DNA from: Gp7-AA10 sp035636095
Lineage (GTDB): Bacteria; Acidobacteriota; Thermoanaerobaculia; Gp7-AA8
Assembly (NCBI GenBank): GCA_035636095.1
Contig: DASPZU010000063.1
Location: 1-55,674 of the forward strand
Reading direction: 5' to 3'
DNA: 55,674 nt
Shown in pieces: positions 39,807 to 47,753 of this stretch. How positions within the stretch are numbered: position 1 is the first letter of the stretch; each line of letters begins with the position of its first letter. A program made the position numbers and the translations under genes. The notes beneath the pieces are model-generated. The model did no database searches and was not told the DNA's origin. It worked only from the letters and a program-made list of their open reading frames with translations.

Positions 39807-41906
39807 CTAATGTGGCGGCGCGGTCGTATCCGCGGGCTTCAGCCCGCGCTCGATGAGCAGCGGATCGACGATCGGATCGCGCCCGCGGAAGGCGCGGTAC
39901 ATGGACGCCGGTTCCATGCTGCCGCCGCGGGAGAGCACCATCTCGCGGAAGCGCTGGCCGTTTTCGCGCGACATCCCGCCGTTCTCCTTGAACCAGTAGA
40001 ACGCGTCGTCGTCGATCAACTCACTCCACAGATATGCGTAATAGCCGGCGGCGTAGCCGCCACCCCAGATGTGCGAGAAGTAGGTGGTGTGATAGCGCGG
40101 CGGAATCAGCGACATTGCGATGTTGAATCGCCGCAGCGCTTCCGGCTCGAATGCGTTGACATCCTGCAAACCGGTGTTGGGTGGCAGGGTGTGCCACGCC
40201 ATGTCGAGCAGGGCGGCCTCGAGGTATTCGCCAAGGGCATAGCCCTGGTTGAACTTCTGGGAGTCCTTGATTTTTTTCACGAGCGACTGCGGCATCGGCG
40301 CGCCGGTTTTGTAGTGCTTGGCGTAGTGCGCGAACGCTTCCGGCTCGAGGGCCCAATGCTCATTGAATTGCGACGGAAATTCGACGAAGTCGCGCGGCAC
40401 GCTCGTGCCGGTGAGCAGCGGATATTTCACGTTCGAGAACATTCCGTGCAGCGCGTGGCCGAATTCGTGGAACATGGTCGTCACGTCGGTAAAGCTGATC
40501 AGCGCCGGCTGCCCGGCGGCCGGCTTGGTGAAGTTTGCGACGTTGAAGACGACCGGCTTGAGGCCTAACAGCGATGACTGATCGACGAAGGTGTCCATCC
40601 ACGCCCCGCCGCTCTTGTTCGACCGCGAGTAGTAGTCGGCGTACCAGATCGCCAGCGGCTGCCCGTCGGCGTCGATCACATCGAACACGCGGACATCGGG
40701 GTTGTAGACCGGAAGATCGTGGCGTTCCTTGAACGTCAGTCCGTAGAGTTTGTTGGCGGCGTGGAAGACGCCATCCTGCAGCACGCGATTGAGCTCGAAA
40801 TACTGTTTGGCCTGCGCCTCGTCCATGGAGTACTGCTTCTTGCGCAACTGTTCGGCGTAGTACTGCCAGTCCCACGGCTGGAGCTTGAATCCGGCCAGCT
40901 TCTGCATGGCGGCGGCCTGCTCGCGCGCCTTCAACGTGATTGCAGGAACCATGTCGTTCATCAGCTTGATTGCGATTTCGGGAGTCTTGGCCATCTGATC
41001 GTCGAGGACATAGGCGGCATACGTTGAAAAACCGAGGAGCTTGGCTTTCTGCGCGCGCAACTGGGCCAGCCGCTCGATGATGGCCTTGTTGTCGTTCGGC
41101 CCACCATGATTACCGCGCGCCGATGAGGCCTTGAAGATCTTTTCTCGAAGTGCGCGATTCTTGAGGAACGTCAGCGCCGGCTGCTGTGTCGTGTTCTGCA
41201 GCGTGATGACGTACTTGCCCGCCATCTTTTTGTCCCTGGCTGCCTGCGCCGCGGCCGCGATGTCGCTCTCGCTCATGCCGGCGAGATCTGCCTTCTTGTC
41301 GACGACAATCGCCGAATCCTTCGTATCCGCGAGGACGTGCTGACGATATTGCGTCGACAGCGTCGACTCTTCCTGGTTCAGCGCCTTGAGCGTGGTTTTG
41401 TCGGCGTCGGAAAGCTGTGCGCCCGCCCGAATGAAATTACGGTAGTAGCGCTCGACCAGCCATTTCGATTCAGCATCGAGGTTGAGCGCGTCGCGCTGAT
41501 CGTAAATGGCCTTCACGCGCGCAAAGAGTTTCGGATTCAGATAGATCGTGTCGGAGTAGGCCGACAGCTTCGGCGACTCCTCGGCCTCGACCTTCTGCAT
41601 CGTGTCGTTGGTGTTCGACTGCGCAAGATTGAAGAAAATCTTGGCGGCGCGGGTCAGCAGATCGCCGCTCTTCTCCATCGCCACGATGGTGTTGTCGAAC
41701 GTCGGTGGATCGGGATTGTTGGCAATGACGTCGGCTTCTGCGAGGCCGCGCTTCATCCCTTCTTCGATCGCGGGCTGATAATCGGCGTCCTTGATTTTGT
41801 CGAATGGAGGCGCCTGAAACGGCAGCGGGCTCGGGTTGAAAAGCGGATTCGTTTGCGCGACCGCGGAGGCCGCCACGAAGCTGAGGACGAGCGTCAGTCT
41901 TTTCAT
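39807..41906 (-). CDS. dcp: Exported M3-family metallopeptidase (Dcp-like)
   Basis: 699 residues, signal peptide about 1-17 (MKRLTLVLSFVAASAVA). Zinc motif HEFGHALHGMF near residue 478 (His-Glu-x-x-His) with the downstream Glu in the conserved FPSQFNEHWALEPE segment. N-terminal helical cap (PLFNPSPLPFQAPPFDKIKD, DYQPAIEEGMKRG) is typical of peptidyl-dipeptidase Dcp and oligopeptidase A; FWYADYYSRSNKSGGAWMD-type residues and GGGYAAGYYAYLWSELIDDD complete the M3 signature. Dipeptides are probably removed from C-termini of peptides in the periplasm. The start at 41906 is set by the signal peptide; a 30-residue upstream extension is not conserved-looking. Its 3' end encodes a REP-like hairpin (39831-39848). 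Confidence 0.95.
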   Translation of the reverse strand: MKRLTLVLSFVAASAVAQTNPLFNPSPLPFQAPPFDKIKDADYQPAIEEGMKRGLAEADVIANNPDPPTFDNTIVAMEKSGDLLTRAAKIFFNLAQSNTNDTMQKVEAEESPKLSAYSDTIYLNPKLFARVKAIYDQRDALNLDAESKWLVERYYRNFIRAGAQLSDADKTTLKALNQEESTLSTQYRQHVLADTKDSAIVVDKKADLAGMSESDIAAAAQAARDKKMAGKYVITLQNTTQQPALTFLKNRALREKIFKASSARGNHGGPNDNKAIIERLAQLRAQKAKLLGFSTYAAYVLDDQMAKTPEIAIKLMNDMVPAITLKAREQAAAMQKLAGFKLQPWDWQYYAEQLRKKQYSMDEAQAKQYFELNRVLQDGVFHAANKLYGLTFKERHDLPVYNPDVRVFDVIDADGQPLAIWYADYYSRSNKSGGAWMDTFVDQSSLLGLKPVVFNVANFTKPAAGQPALISFTDVTTMFHEFGHALHGMFSNVKYPLLTGTSVPRDFVEFPSQFNEHWALEPEAFAHYAKHYKTGAPMPQSLVKKIKDSQKFNQGYALGEYLEAALLDMAWHTLPPNTGLQDVNAFEPEALRRFNIAMSLIPPRYHTTYFSHIWGGGYAAGYYAYLWSELIDDDAFYWFKENGGMSRENGQRFREMVLSRGGSMEPASMYRAFRGRDPIVDPLLIERGLKPADTTAPPH
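39831..39848. repeat. REP-like hairpin inside the M3 gene 3' end
   Basis: CGCGGGC-TTCA-GCCCGCG, a 7-bp perfect stem within the codons for ERGLKPADT at the very C-terminus. The same core (CGGGC-TGAA-GCCCG) occurs at 46995-47008 inside another gene. Confidence 0.5.
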
Positions 41907-41990
41907 ACGGTTGCCAAACGCAATGTCCGTTCCGATGTAATCCCGCTTTCCTGCGTGATACGATTTGCGCCCCATTCGAAGGAGCGTTTT

Positions 41991-42830
41991 ATGCACGGTG
42001 CTCGTGCTGCACGCACGGTTGCCTTACTCGGTTTTTTCGTTGTCTTCTCGGCATCAGCTCGCGAAATCGATTCCCGCGGTACTTATAACGGCTTCTTCCA
42101 GAGCAGGCAGCATCCCGGTCTGTGGGGCTTGATGACCTTCAAGATCGGCGATGTGAATAACCATCGCGCCATGGGGATGGTGACGATGCTCATCGGCGGC
42201 GCGGTGGAAGTCCCATTTCCGGTCGACCTCACGGTATCCACGAGCGGAGAGTTCACCGGCAACGGCCGAGGACCAGGCGGCAAGGTCCAGTTCCACGGCC
42301 AGATCATGTTTCTCGACGGCGGGGCGGCGGTCGCAGATGCGACATATTTCCTGATGCCCTCTGAAGTTCAACCGCCGGAGCCAGACCGCGGCACGGCGAC
42401 CGTGATCCGCAACTTCGTGGTCGGCCCCGATCGGCAATTGCCGCTCATCGGCGGGATTTGGGATGGCCTCGCCACCAGCTCGATCGACGGCAGTCAGTCC
42501 ACCTTCCACCTCGATGTGACACAGACATGCACGGAAGGCCGGCCCGGGACCATGTTTTTTGGCAAGGAAGTGATCGATCCGAACATGCCGTTCATTTTTC
42601 AGGGCTCGATCAATGGCGATGGCAGATTCGTGGTCGCCGGCTGGAGCTTCACTAACGATCGCTTCATCGTGATCGGCAGTTACCAGCAGCCGCCGGATCC
42701 CGGCAAGCCCGCCACCGCCATGGCGAATTACACGCTGATGTTCGGCAACGGCTTCACCGATCGCGGCACGTTCGACATGATGCAGCGGGGTATTCCGCCC
42801 GATCCGTGCAAGCCTATTTCGGGGCAGTAG
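41991..42830 (+). CDS. Exported beta-rich protein, unknown
   Basis: 279 residues, signal peptide about 1-24 (TVALLGFFVVFSASA). The mature chain is beta-rich and Gly-rich: YNGFFQSRQHPGLWGLMTFK, GEFTGNGRGPGGKVQFHGQI, FQGSINGDGRFVVAGWSFTN, with two Cys (TQTC, DPCKP). No family recognised. GAAGGAG lies 7 bp before the ATG at 41991. A much longer upstream open frame from 41337 is antisense to the M3 gene and is not used. The 3' end overlaps by 17 bp the end of the opposing gene. Confidence 0.75.
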   Translation: MHGARAARTVALLGFFVVFSASAREIDSRGTYNGFFQSRQHPGLWGLMTFKIGDVNNHRAMGMVTMLIGGAVEVPFPVDLTVSTSGEFTGNGRGPGGKVQFHGQIMFLDGGAAVADATYFLMPSEVQPPEPDRGTATVIRNFVVGPDRQLPLIGGIWDGLATSSIDGSQSTFHLDVTQTCTEGRPGTMFFGKEVIDPNMPFIFQGSINGDGRFVVAGWSFTNDRFIVIGSYQQPPDPGKPATAMANYTLMFGNGFTDRGTFDMMQRGIPPDPCKPISGQ

Positions 42831-43758
42831 ACGCGGTTTTTCCCTGCAGCGAATCGAGCAGCGTCTGCAGCTTCGCGCGGGCGTCGCTCTGATCCTGCAG
42901 ATTGCCGCCCAGGAGACGGGCGATTTGCTGAAGGGCAGAGACGACGTCCGGCGATGCGTCGGACGTCGAGATCCCGCCCGTCGATTGCTTTCGCCGTTCC
43001 ATGGCTGCCGCTTGTTCCGCGGTGCGTTTCTCCATCTCGCCGGGAAGTGAGAGGAGCGCTTCGTCGACGGTGCTCTTCAAGAATCCGCGGTTGAGATCTT
43101 TCGCGTTCAGGACCTCGCGAATTTTGAGGAGGCGCTGAACCGCCGGGAAGTGCGGACTGGTCGGATCATCCATGAGCCTGGCCTGAAGCAGGGCGACGTC
43201 GGCGACGGCGTGCTTATCGCCGCTCTCCACGCCCAGCTCCACCATGGCCTTGACGTTCTTTCCGATCTCCGGCAGCGGGACGCCGTGCGCGTCGCCGGGA
43301 TTCACCCACACGTTCACCGGAATATCGTGATGCGTCACTTTGCCGTCGAATCCGGTCGAGTCGACGATGACGTTGCGGATGAAGACGCGATTGTTTCTCG
43401 AAACGAGGCTCTGTTTTGTCGGGATGGAGACCTCGAGTCGATAGGCATTGGCAGCGGTGAGCGTCACTTCGCGCAGCTCCTTCTCGGTCTGCACGCGCTC
43501 GATCGCTTTCTGATCCTTCACGCGTGACGCTTCTTCGCGTTGCAGCGACGCCCAGCGGAACGTCTCATCGGACCGTTTCTCGCGAAGCATCTCCAGATCG
43601 GCATCGACGATCGCGTTCATGACCTGCCGGCTTTCGCGGAGATTGTCGGCAAGCTGTGCGATCCGGCCGATGGTGCGGAAGTCGGCGGCGACCTGATCGA
43701 TTTTTTCGTCGGGTGAGGCGATCGCCGCAGCAAGAACCAGTGCACTCAAAATCATCAC
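42814..43758 (-). CDS. Exported helical protein, unknown
   Basis: 314 residues, short signal peptide 1-15 (MMILSALVLAAAIAS). Long charged helices (DNLRESRQVMNAIVDADLEM, DQKAIERVQTEKELREVTLT), a small beta domain around 115-160 (LVSRNNRVFIRNVIVDSTGF), then helices again with VQRLLKIREVLNAKDLNRGF. The Gln/Ala-rich C-terminus (about 235-314) looks unstructured or coiled. No family recognised. Divergent from the LiaF-like operon across an octamer hairpin element. Confidence 0.7.
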   Translation of the reverse strand: MMILSALVLAAAIASPDEKIDQVAADFRTIGRIAQLADNLRESRQVMNAIVDADLEMLREKRSDETFRWASLQREEASRVKDQKAIERVQTEKELREVTLTAANAYRLEVSIPTKQSLVSRNNRVFIRNVIVDSTGFDGKVTHHDIPVNVWVNPGDAHGVPLPEIGKNVKAMVELGVESGDKHAVADVALLQARLMDDPTSPHFPAVQRLLKIREVLNAKDLNRGFLKSTVDEALLSLPGEMEKRTAEQAAAMERRKQSTGGISTSDASPDVVSALQQIARLLGGNLQDQSDARAKLQTLLDSLQGKTASTAPK

Positions 43759-43788
43759 TCTGCTCCTTGTGAGGCGGCGATTTTACCG

Positions 43789-43863
43789 GGTTGCTGGGTT
43801 GCTAGGTTACTCGGTTGCTCGGTGCCCACCCAGCAACTCAGCAACCCAGCAACCCCAGGAACC
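43789..43863. repeat. Inverted octamer-array hairpin element 1
   Basis: Left arm: GGTTGCTG, GGTTGCTA, GGTTACTC, GGTTGCTC (43789-43820) then GGT. Loop GCCC. Right arm: ACC, CAGCAACT, CAGCAACC, CAGCAACC, then an imperfect CCAGGAACC (to 43863). The units are exact inverted copies except at the eighth base, which varies. It occupies the divergent promoter region between the gene starting at 43758 and the LiaF-like operon at 43941. Confidence 0.8.
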
Positions 43864-43940
43864 CTCCGTTCACCGGTTCTTCGCCTCCATTTACCGATCC
43901 ATACGAGACTTCCCGACAAGCGGGCCGTATCGTTCTGGCC

Positions 43941-44630
43941 ATGGAAGAACGCATCAATCAACCGCTTCCCCTTCCCGCCACCAAGCTCATCGTGGGGATC
44001 TTTTTCACGATCCTGGGCGTCCTCTGGACGGCCGACAACCTCACGCTGCTGCGCGCCGACGATTACCTGCGTTTCTGGCCCACGGTATTGCTGCTGGTCG
44101 GCTTGACCAAACTGGCGGATCCGAAACGCCGCGTTTTCGGCATGATCCTCACCGTCGTCGGCGCCTCGCTGCTCGCTTACACCGCCGGCTGGCTGCGATT
44201 CACGATCTTCGATTTCTGGCCCGTGATCCTGATTCTGGTGGGGGCGGCAATCGTGATTCGAGCGCTTGGATTTCGACTTCCGACTTCGACGATAGGCGAT
44301 TCCGATCAGATCTGGGCGGTTCTCAACCAACGCAAGGTTCGAGACACTGCCCGCGACTACAACGGCGGCTCAATCTTCGCGTTCATGGGGGGATGCGAGC
44401 TCGATCTGACGGAGGCCGAAATCATTCACAGTCCGGCGATCATCGACACTTTCGCGATGTGGGGCGGCATCGAGATTTACGTTCCCGAAAATTGGGAAGT
44501 GGTCGGCGAAGTCGTTCCTTTCATGGCCGGATTCGAAATGAAAACGGGGGCGGGCACGCCGGAGCGCCGCCTCATCGTGCGCGGCGCGACGGTCATGGGC
44601 GGCATCGAAGTCAAGCGGAGAGCAGCATGA
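43941..44630 (+). CDS. LiaF-like membrane protein 1
   Basis: 229 residues. Four hydrophobic segments in the N-terminal half (LIVGIFFTILGVLWTADNLT, LRFWPTVLLLVGLTKLA, VFGMILTVVGASLLAYTAGW, FWPVILILVGAAIVIRAL), the LiaI/LiaF TM region (DUF5668). Then a soluble LiaF C-terminal domain (FAFMGGCELDLTEAEIIHSP, IDTFAMWGGIEIYVPENWEV, LIVRGATVMGGIEVK), a right-handed beta-helix-like array of GG repeats. LiaF proteins sense or dampen envelope stress with a histidine kinase; the kinase here is three genes downstream. First gene of the operon; ATGA overlap with the next. Confidence 0.9.
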   Translation: MEERINQPLPLPATKLIVGIFFTILGVLWTADNLTLLRADDYLRFWPTVLLLVGLTKLADPKRRVFGMILTVVGASLLAYTAGWLRFTIFDFWPVILILVGAAIVIRALGFRLPTSTIGDSDQIWAVLNQRKVRDTARDYNGGSIFAFMGGCELDLTEAEIIHSPAIIDTFAMWGGIEIYVPENWEVVGEVVPFMAGFEMKTGAGTPERRLIVRGATVMGGIEVKRRAA

Positions 44631-44974
44631 ACCGAAAAATCGACAAAGGTGCTTTGCTCAATGGCTTGATGCTGATCGCAATCGGCTTGCTGTTTCTGCT
44701 CGATCGCCTTCGCATCGAGGATTTCGGCGATTTGATGCGGATGTACTGGCCCTGCATCATCATTCTTTTCGGGATATCGCACTTATTGCGCTTCGAAACG
44801 GTCTGGTCGGGCGTGTGGCTCGTCACGGTCGGGGTATGGCTGCAGATGGCGCACCTGCACCTCTTCGGTCTGACCTTCAAGAACTCGTGGCCGCTTTTCC
44901 TCATCGCGATCGGCTCGGGAATCACGTTGCGTGCTCTCCTGGCTGCTCCGAAGGAGAATCGCAGTGCGGAATAG
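44627..44974 (+). CDS. LiaI/LiaF-type TM-region protein (DUF5668)
   Basis: 115 residues consisting only of the four-helix LiaI/LiaF TM module: LLNGLMLIAIGLLFLLDRLR, YWPCIIILFGISHLLRFETV, WSGVWLVTVGVWLQMAHLHL and FKNSWPLFLIAIGSGITLRA. No soluble C-terminal domain. ATGA start/stop overlap with the gene before; its last codons overlap the GTG of the gene after. Likely acts as a membrane partner of the two full-length LiaF-like proteins. Confidence 0.88.
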   Translation: MNRKIDKGALLNGLMLIAIGLLFLLDRLRIEDFGDLMRMYWPCIIILFGISHLLRFETVWSGVWLVTVGVWLQMAHLHLFGLTFKNSWPLFLIAIGSGITLRALLAAPKENRSAE

Positions 44975-45644
44975 ACGTTCCGCCAGACGATCGGAGCGCG
45001 TCGTCTTCGGACTCCTGGTCCTCGGCGCCGGCGTGATCTTCTGGCTCGACCAGATCGGCCGCATCAACGCACGCGACCTCCTGATCTGGTGGCCGTTAGG
45101 CGCGATCGCGATGGGCATCGGCCATCTTTTCGACCGTCGCTGGGTGGGAGCCGCGATCTGGTTCCTCATTGGGACCTATTTTCTGCTTCCGGCTCTCGGC
45201 GTGGGTCACGTGCAATTCTGGCGGATCGTCGGGCTGTGGCCGCTGCTGATCAGCGTCGGCGGCGTCACGCTGGTCATGCAGGCGCTGCAGCGCAGTCCCA
45301 CCGACTCATTCCACGTCATCGCCGTGATGGCCGGAAACAATCCGCACATCGGGTCGCAGCGTTTCAGTCGAGGCGAGGCCGTGGCCGTGATGGGCGGATG
45401 TGAGATCGATCTCAGCTCCGCCAAGATCGTGGACGAAGCGGTCATCGACGTGCTGGCGTTCTGGGGCGGCATCGAAATCCGCGTTCCGCGCGGGTGGCAA
45501 GTGGTCGCGCACGTCGCGCCGATCCTGGGCGGCTACGAGGACAAGACCGAGCCGGCGCCCGCGAATGCGCCGCGCCTGGTCGTGCGTGGAAGCGCCATCA
45601 TGGGTGGCATCGAAGTGCGCCATCCGAAAGAGAGCGCCGCTTGA
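44964..45644 (+). CDS. LiaF-like membrane protein 2
   Basis: 226 residues, paralogue of the protein at 43941: TM module (VVFGLLVLGAGVIFWLDQIG, LIWWPLGAIAMGIGHLF, WVGAAIWFLIGTYFLLPAL, IVGLWPLLISVGGVTLVMQA) plus LiaF C-terminal domain (AVAVMGGCEIDLSSAKIVDE, VIDVLAFWGGIEIRVPRGWQ, LVVRGSAIMGGIEVRHP). Start is GTG at 44964 with AAGGAG 8 bp upstream, overlapping the preceding gene by 11 bp; a longer frame from 44931 lacks a ribosome-binding site. Its stop overlaps the kinase start as TTGA. Confidence 0.9.
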   Translation: MRNRRSARRSERVVFGLLVLGAGVIFWLDQIGRINARDLLIWWPLGAIAMGIGHLFDRRWVGAAIWFLIGTYFLLPALGVGHVQFWRIVGLWPLLISVGGVTLVMQALQRSPTDSFHVIAVMAGNNPHIGSQRFSRGEAVAVMGGCEIDLSSAKIVDEAVIDVLAFWGGIEIRVPRGWQVVAHVAPILGGYEDKTEPAPANAPRLVVRGSAIMGGIEVRHPKESAA

Positions 45645-46645
45645 CCTTCGATCGCGCCAGGGTCGGCGCATACGCCGTCGGCGCGTGGACCGCCGTCGCG
45701 ATGCTGCTTTCCGTCGCTCTCATCACGCGTCCCGAGGTTTCGCTCGGTAAGGCGATCGTGGCGGCCTTTCCGCCTTCGCTGTTGTTAGGCGTGATCGCCC
45801 TGGCCGCCCGCTATCCCTGCCGCGCGATGCCGCTGCGCAGGACGCCGTTCTGGCGCGTTCTGACGACACACGTGGGGACGGCGGCGGCCGCTGCGGGACT
45901 GTGGGTGGTGGCGTGGAAAGCGTCGCCGAGCTTGATCACGCCAAACGTGCCGCTGATCTTCGGCGTTGGCGTCGTGATCTACGACAGCGCTGTCACGGTG
46001 CACTATCTGACACTCGAGCTGGAAGCATCGCGAATCGCGGAAGAGGCTGCCCTTCGATATCAGGTCCTGGCGCGTGAAGCCGAGCTCAAGGCGTTCAAGG
46101 CACAGGTCGATCCGCACTTTCTGTTCAACAGCTTGAACGCGGTGGCCGCGCTGTGCGGGTCGCGACCTGGCGATGCCCGGGAAATGGCGCAACTGATGGC
46201 TGACTTTTTCCGCCTCACGCTACGGCTTTCGTCGCGCGAGCGGATCAGCCTGGCCGAGGAGATCGATCTGGTGTCGCGGTATCTGGCCATCGAAAGGGTC
46301 CGGTTCGGTGCACGGCTTGCGACGCATATAGATATGGATACGTCGGCGCGGGCATTCCTCGTTCCGCCGCTCCTGCTGCAACCTCTCGTTGAAAACGCAG
46401 TCCGCCACGGGATCGCATCGGTCGTCGATGGCGGGACCATCGAGATTGCGGCGAATGCCAATGACGGCATTCTGCGGATCCGCATCGAGAATCCCGCCGA
46501 CCCCGACCGCCCGCAACCGCGCGGTGAAAGCATCGGTCTGCAAAACGCGCGCGGCCGGCTGGCCGCGATCTCGAATGGCCGCGCCGCGCTTCGAACCGAA
46601 GAGGCGGACGGGAAATATCGCGTGGAGATCGAGCTGCCGGCATGA
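45641..46645 (+). CDS. LytS/YehU-type sensor histidine kinase
   Basis: 334 residues. TTG start overlapping the upstream TGA. Four hydrophobic segments at ~10-120 form the membrane sensor region; then a coiled linker (ASRIAEEAALRYQVLAREAE) and the His_kinase domain AFKAQVDPHFLFNSLNAVAA with phosphoacceptor His159. HATPase_c follows: LVENAVRHGI (N box), GIGLQNARGRL-like SIGLQNARGRLAAIS (G box). Lacks any periplasmic sensor domain, so it probably reads the membrane state through the three LiaF/LiaI-like proteins before it. Partner of the LytTR regulator immediately downstream (ATGA overlap). Confidence 0.95.
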   Translation: MTFDRARVGAYAVGAWTAVAMLLSVALITRPEVSLGKAIVAAFPPSLLLGVIALAARYPCRAMPLRRTPFWRVLTTHVGTAAAAAGLWVVAWKASPSLITPNVPLIFGVGVVIYDSAVTVHYLTLELEASRIAEEAALRYQVLAREAELKAFKAQVDPHFLFNSLNAVAALCGSRPGDAREMAQLMADFFRLTLRLSSRERISLAEEIDLVSRYLAIERVRFGARLATHIDMDTSARAFLVPPLLLQPLVENAVRHGIASVVDGGTIEIAANANDGILRIRIENPADPDRPQPRGESIGLQNARGRLAAISNGRAALRTEEADGKYRVEIELPA

Positions 46646-47370
46646 TCCGGACAATCATTGTTGACGACGAGCCGCTCGCCCGCGACGTCCTTCGCGAGTA
46701 CCTCGACGCGGACGAGGACTTCGAGATCGTCGCCGAGTGCGCCAATGGCTTCGAAGCCGTCCGCGCGGTCTCCGAGCACGATCCTGAGGTCCTCTTCCTC
46801 GACATTCAAATGCCGAAGCTCGACGGCTTCGAAGTGCTCGAGCTTCTCGATCGCTCACCGGTGGTCGTATTTGTCACGGCCTACGATGACTACGCCCTCC
46901 GCGCGTTCGAAGTGCACGCGCTCGACTATCTGTTGAAGCCGTTCTCGGAGGAGCGGTTTCGAGCGGTGACGCAGCGGATCAAGATGCATAAGGACGGGCT
47001 GAAGCCCGCCCCACATCAGCTGGCCGCGACGCTCCGCGCGAAACCCCTGCAGCGAATCGTCGTACGAGGCGAGGATGGAACGATTCAGGTGATTCCTGCG
47101 GCCCGTGTCGATTATGTCGAAGCGGATGACGATGCCATCGTGATCGCGACCGGTGGAACGAAGATCCGCAAGCAGCAGTCGATCGGCGATCTGGCAGGCG
47201 AGCTCGACCCCGATCGCTTCGTCCGCGTGCATCGCTCGTATCTGCTGAACATTGAGCGCGTCGACAAGATCGAGTTGTACGCCAAGGACAGCCGGGTCGC
47301 GATTCTTCGGGACGGAACCCGTCTGCCGGTCAGCCGCAGCGGTTATGCCCGCCTGCGGGAGCTGCTATGA
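46642..47370 (+). CDS. LytTR-family response regulator
   Basis: 242 residues. REC domain 1-118: TIIVDDEPLA, phosphoacceptor Asp54 in VLFLDIQMPKLDG, VVFVTAYDDYALRAFEVHAL, DYLLKPFSEERF (Lys). LytTR DNA-binding domain ~135-242: RIVVRGEDGTIQVIPAARVD, YVEADDDAIVIATGGTKIRK, LDPDRFVRVHRSYLLNIERV. Activated by the adjacent kinase. The linker codons (DGLKPAP) contain a REP-like hairpin at 46995-47008. Its stop overlaps the next ATG as ATGA. Confidence 0.96.
   Translation: MIRTIIVDDEPLARDVLREYLDADEDFEIVAECANGFEAVRAVSEHDPEVLFLDIQMPKLDGFEVLELLDRSPVVVFVTAYDDYALRAFEVHALDYLLKPFSEERFRAVTQRIKMHKDGLKPAPHQLAATLRAKPLQRIVVRGEDGTIQVIPAARVDYVEADDDAIVIATGGTKIRKQQSIGDLAGELDPDRFVRVHRSYLLNIERVDKIELYAKDSRVAILRDGTRLPVSRSGYARLRELL
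46995..47008. repeat. REP-like hairpin inside the response-regulator linker
   Basis: CGGGC-TGAA-GCCCG, continuing GCCCCAC, within the codons for DGLKPAP between the REC and LytTR domains. Same stem and loop, on the opposite strand, as the hairpin in the M3 peptidase gene. Confidence 0.45.
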
Positions 47371-47641
47371 AAGCACCGGTCGTCATCTTCTGGCGGGGGC
47401 GCTCGGCATCACGGCGCTCGTTTTTGTTGAAGTCGTCATTTGTCTGATTCCGCTGCGGCGAGGGGAGAGTTGGGCGCTATGGGCCGCCACAATTCCTCTC
47501 TTTGTGCTGGGCATCCCGATCTTCATCGTGGACGCGATCTTCGTTCCGGCGCGAACGCGCTTTGCCACGCTCGCGCCTCAGGGCATCGGCGATCTCTTCG
47601 CGATCATTCTCCTGGCGTATCTGTTTTGGCGAAAGTCGTAA
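47367..47641 (+). CDS. Small membrane protein at the end of the LytSR operon, frameshifted
   Basis: ATG at 47367 (ATGA overlap with the regulator stop) reads MKAPVVIF to 47390. The other frame, from 47393, continues AGALGITALVFVEVVICLIP, then WALWAATIPLFVLGIPIFIV, and ends GDLFAIILLAYLFWRKS at 47641. Supplying one base between 47390 and 47391 gives a 91-residue three-TM protein, consistent with the coupled start codon. Unrecognised family. Either a recent mutation or a sequencing error. Confidence 0.6.
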
Positions 47642-47753
47642 GATTACGAGCCGTTCGGCGGCCCCCGCGGCGCATTGACCGTGGGTACTGCCCATCCGGC
47701 GACTGCCGGGTGCGGTTCGAACACAAAGAAACCACAATGCTGACGGAGGAGTC

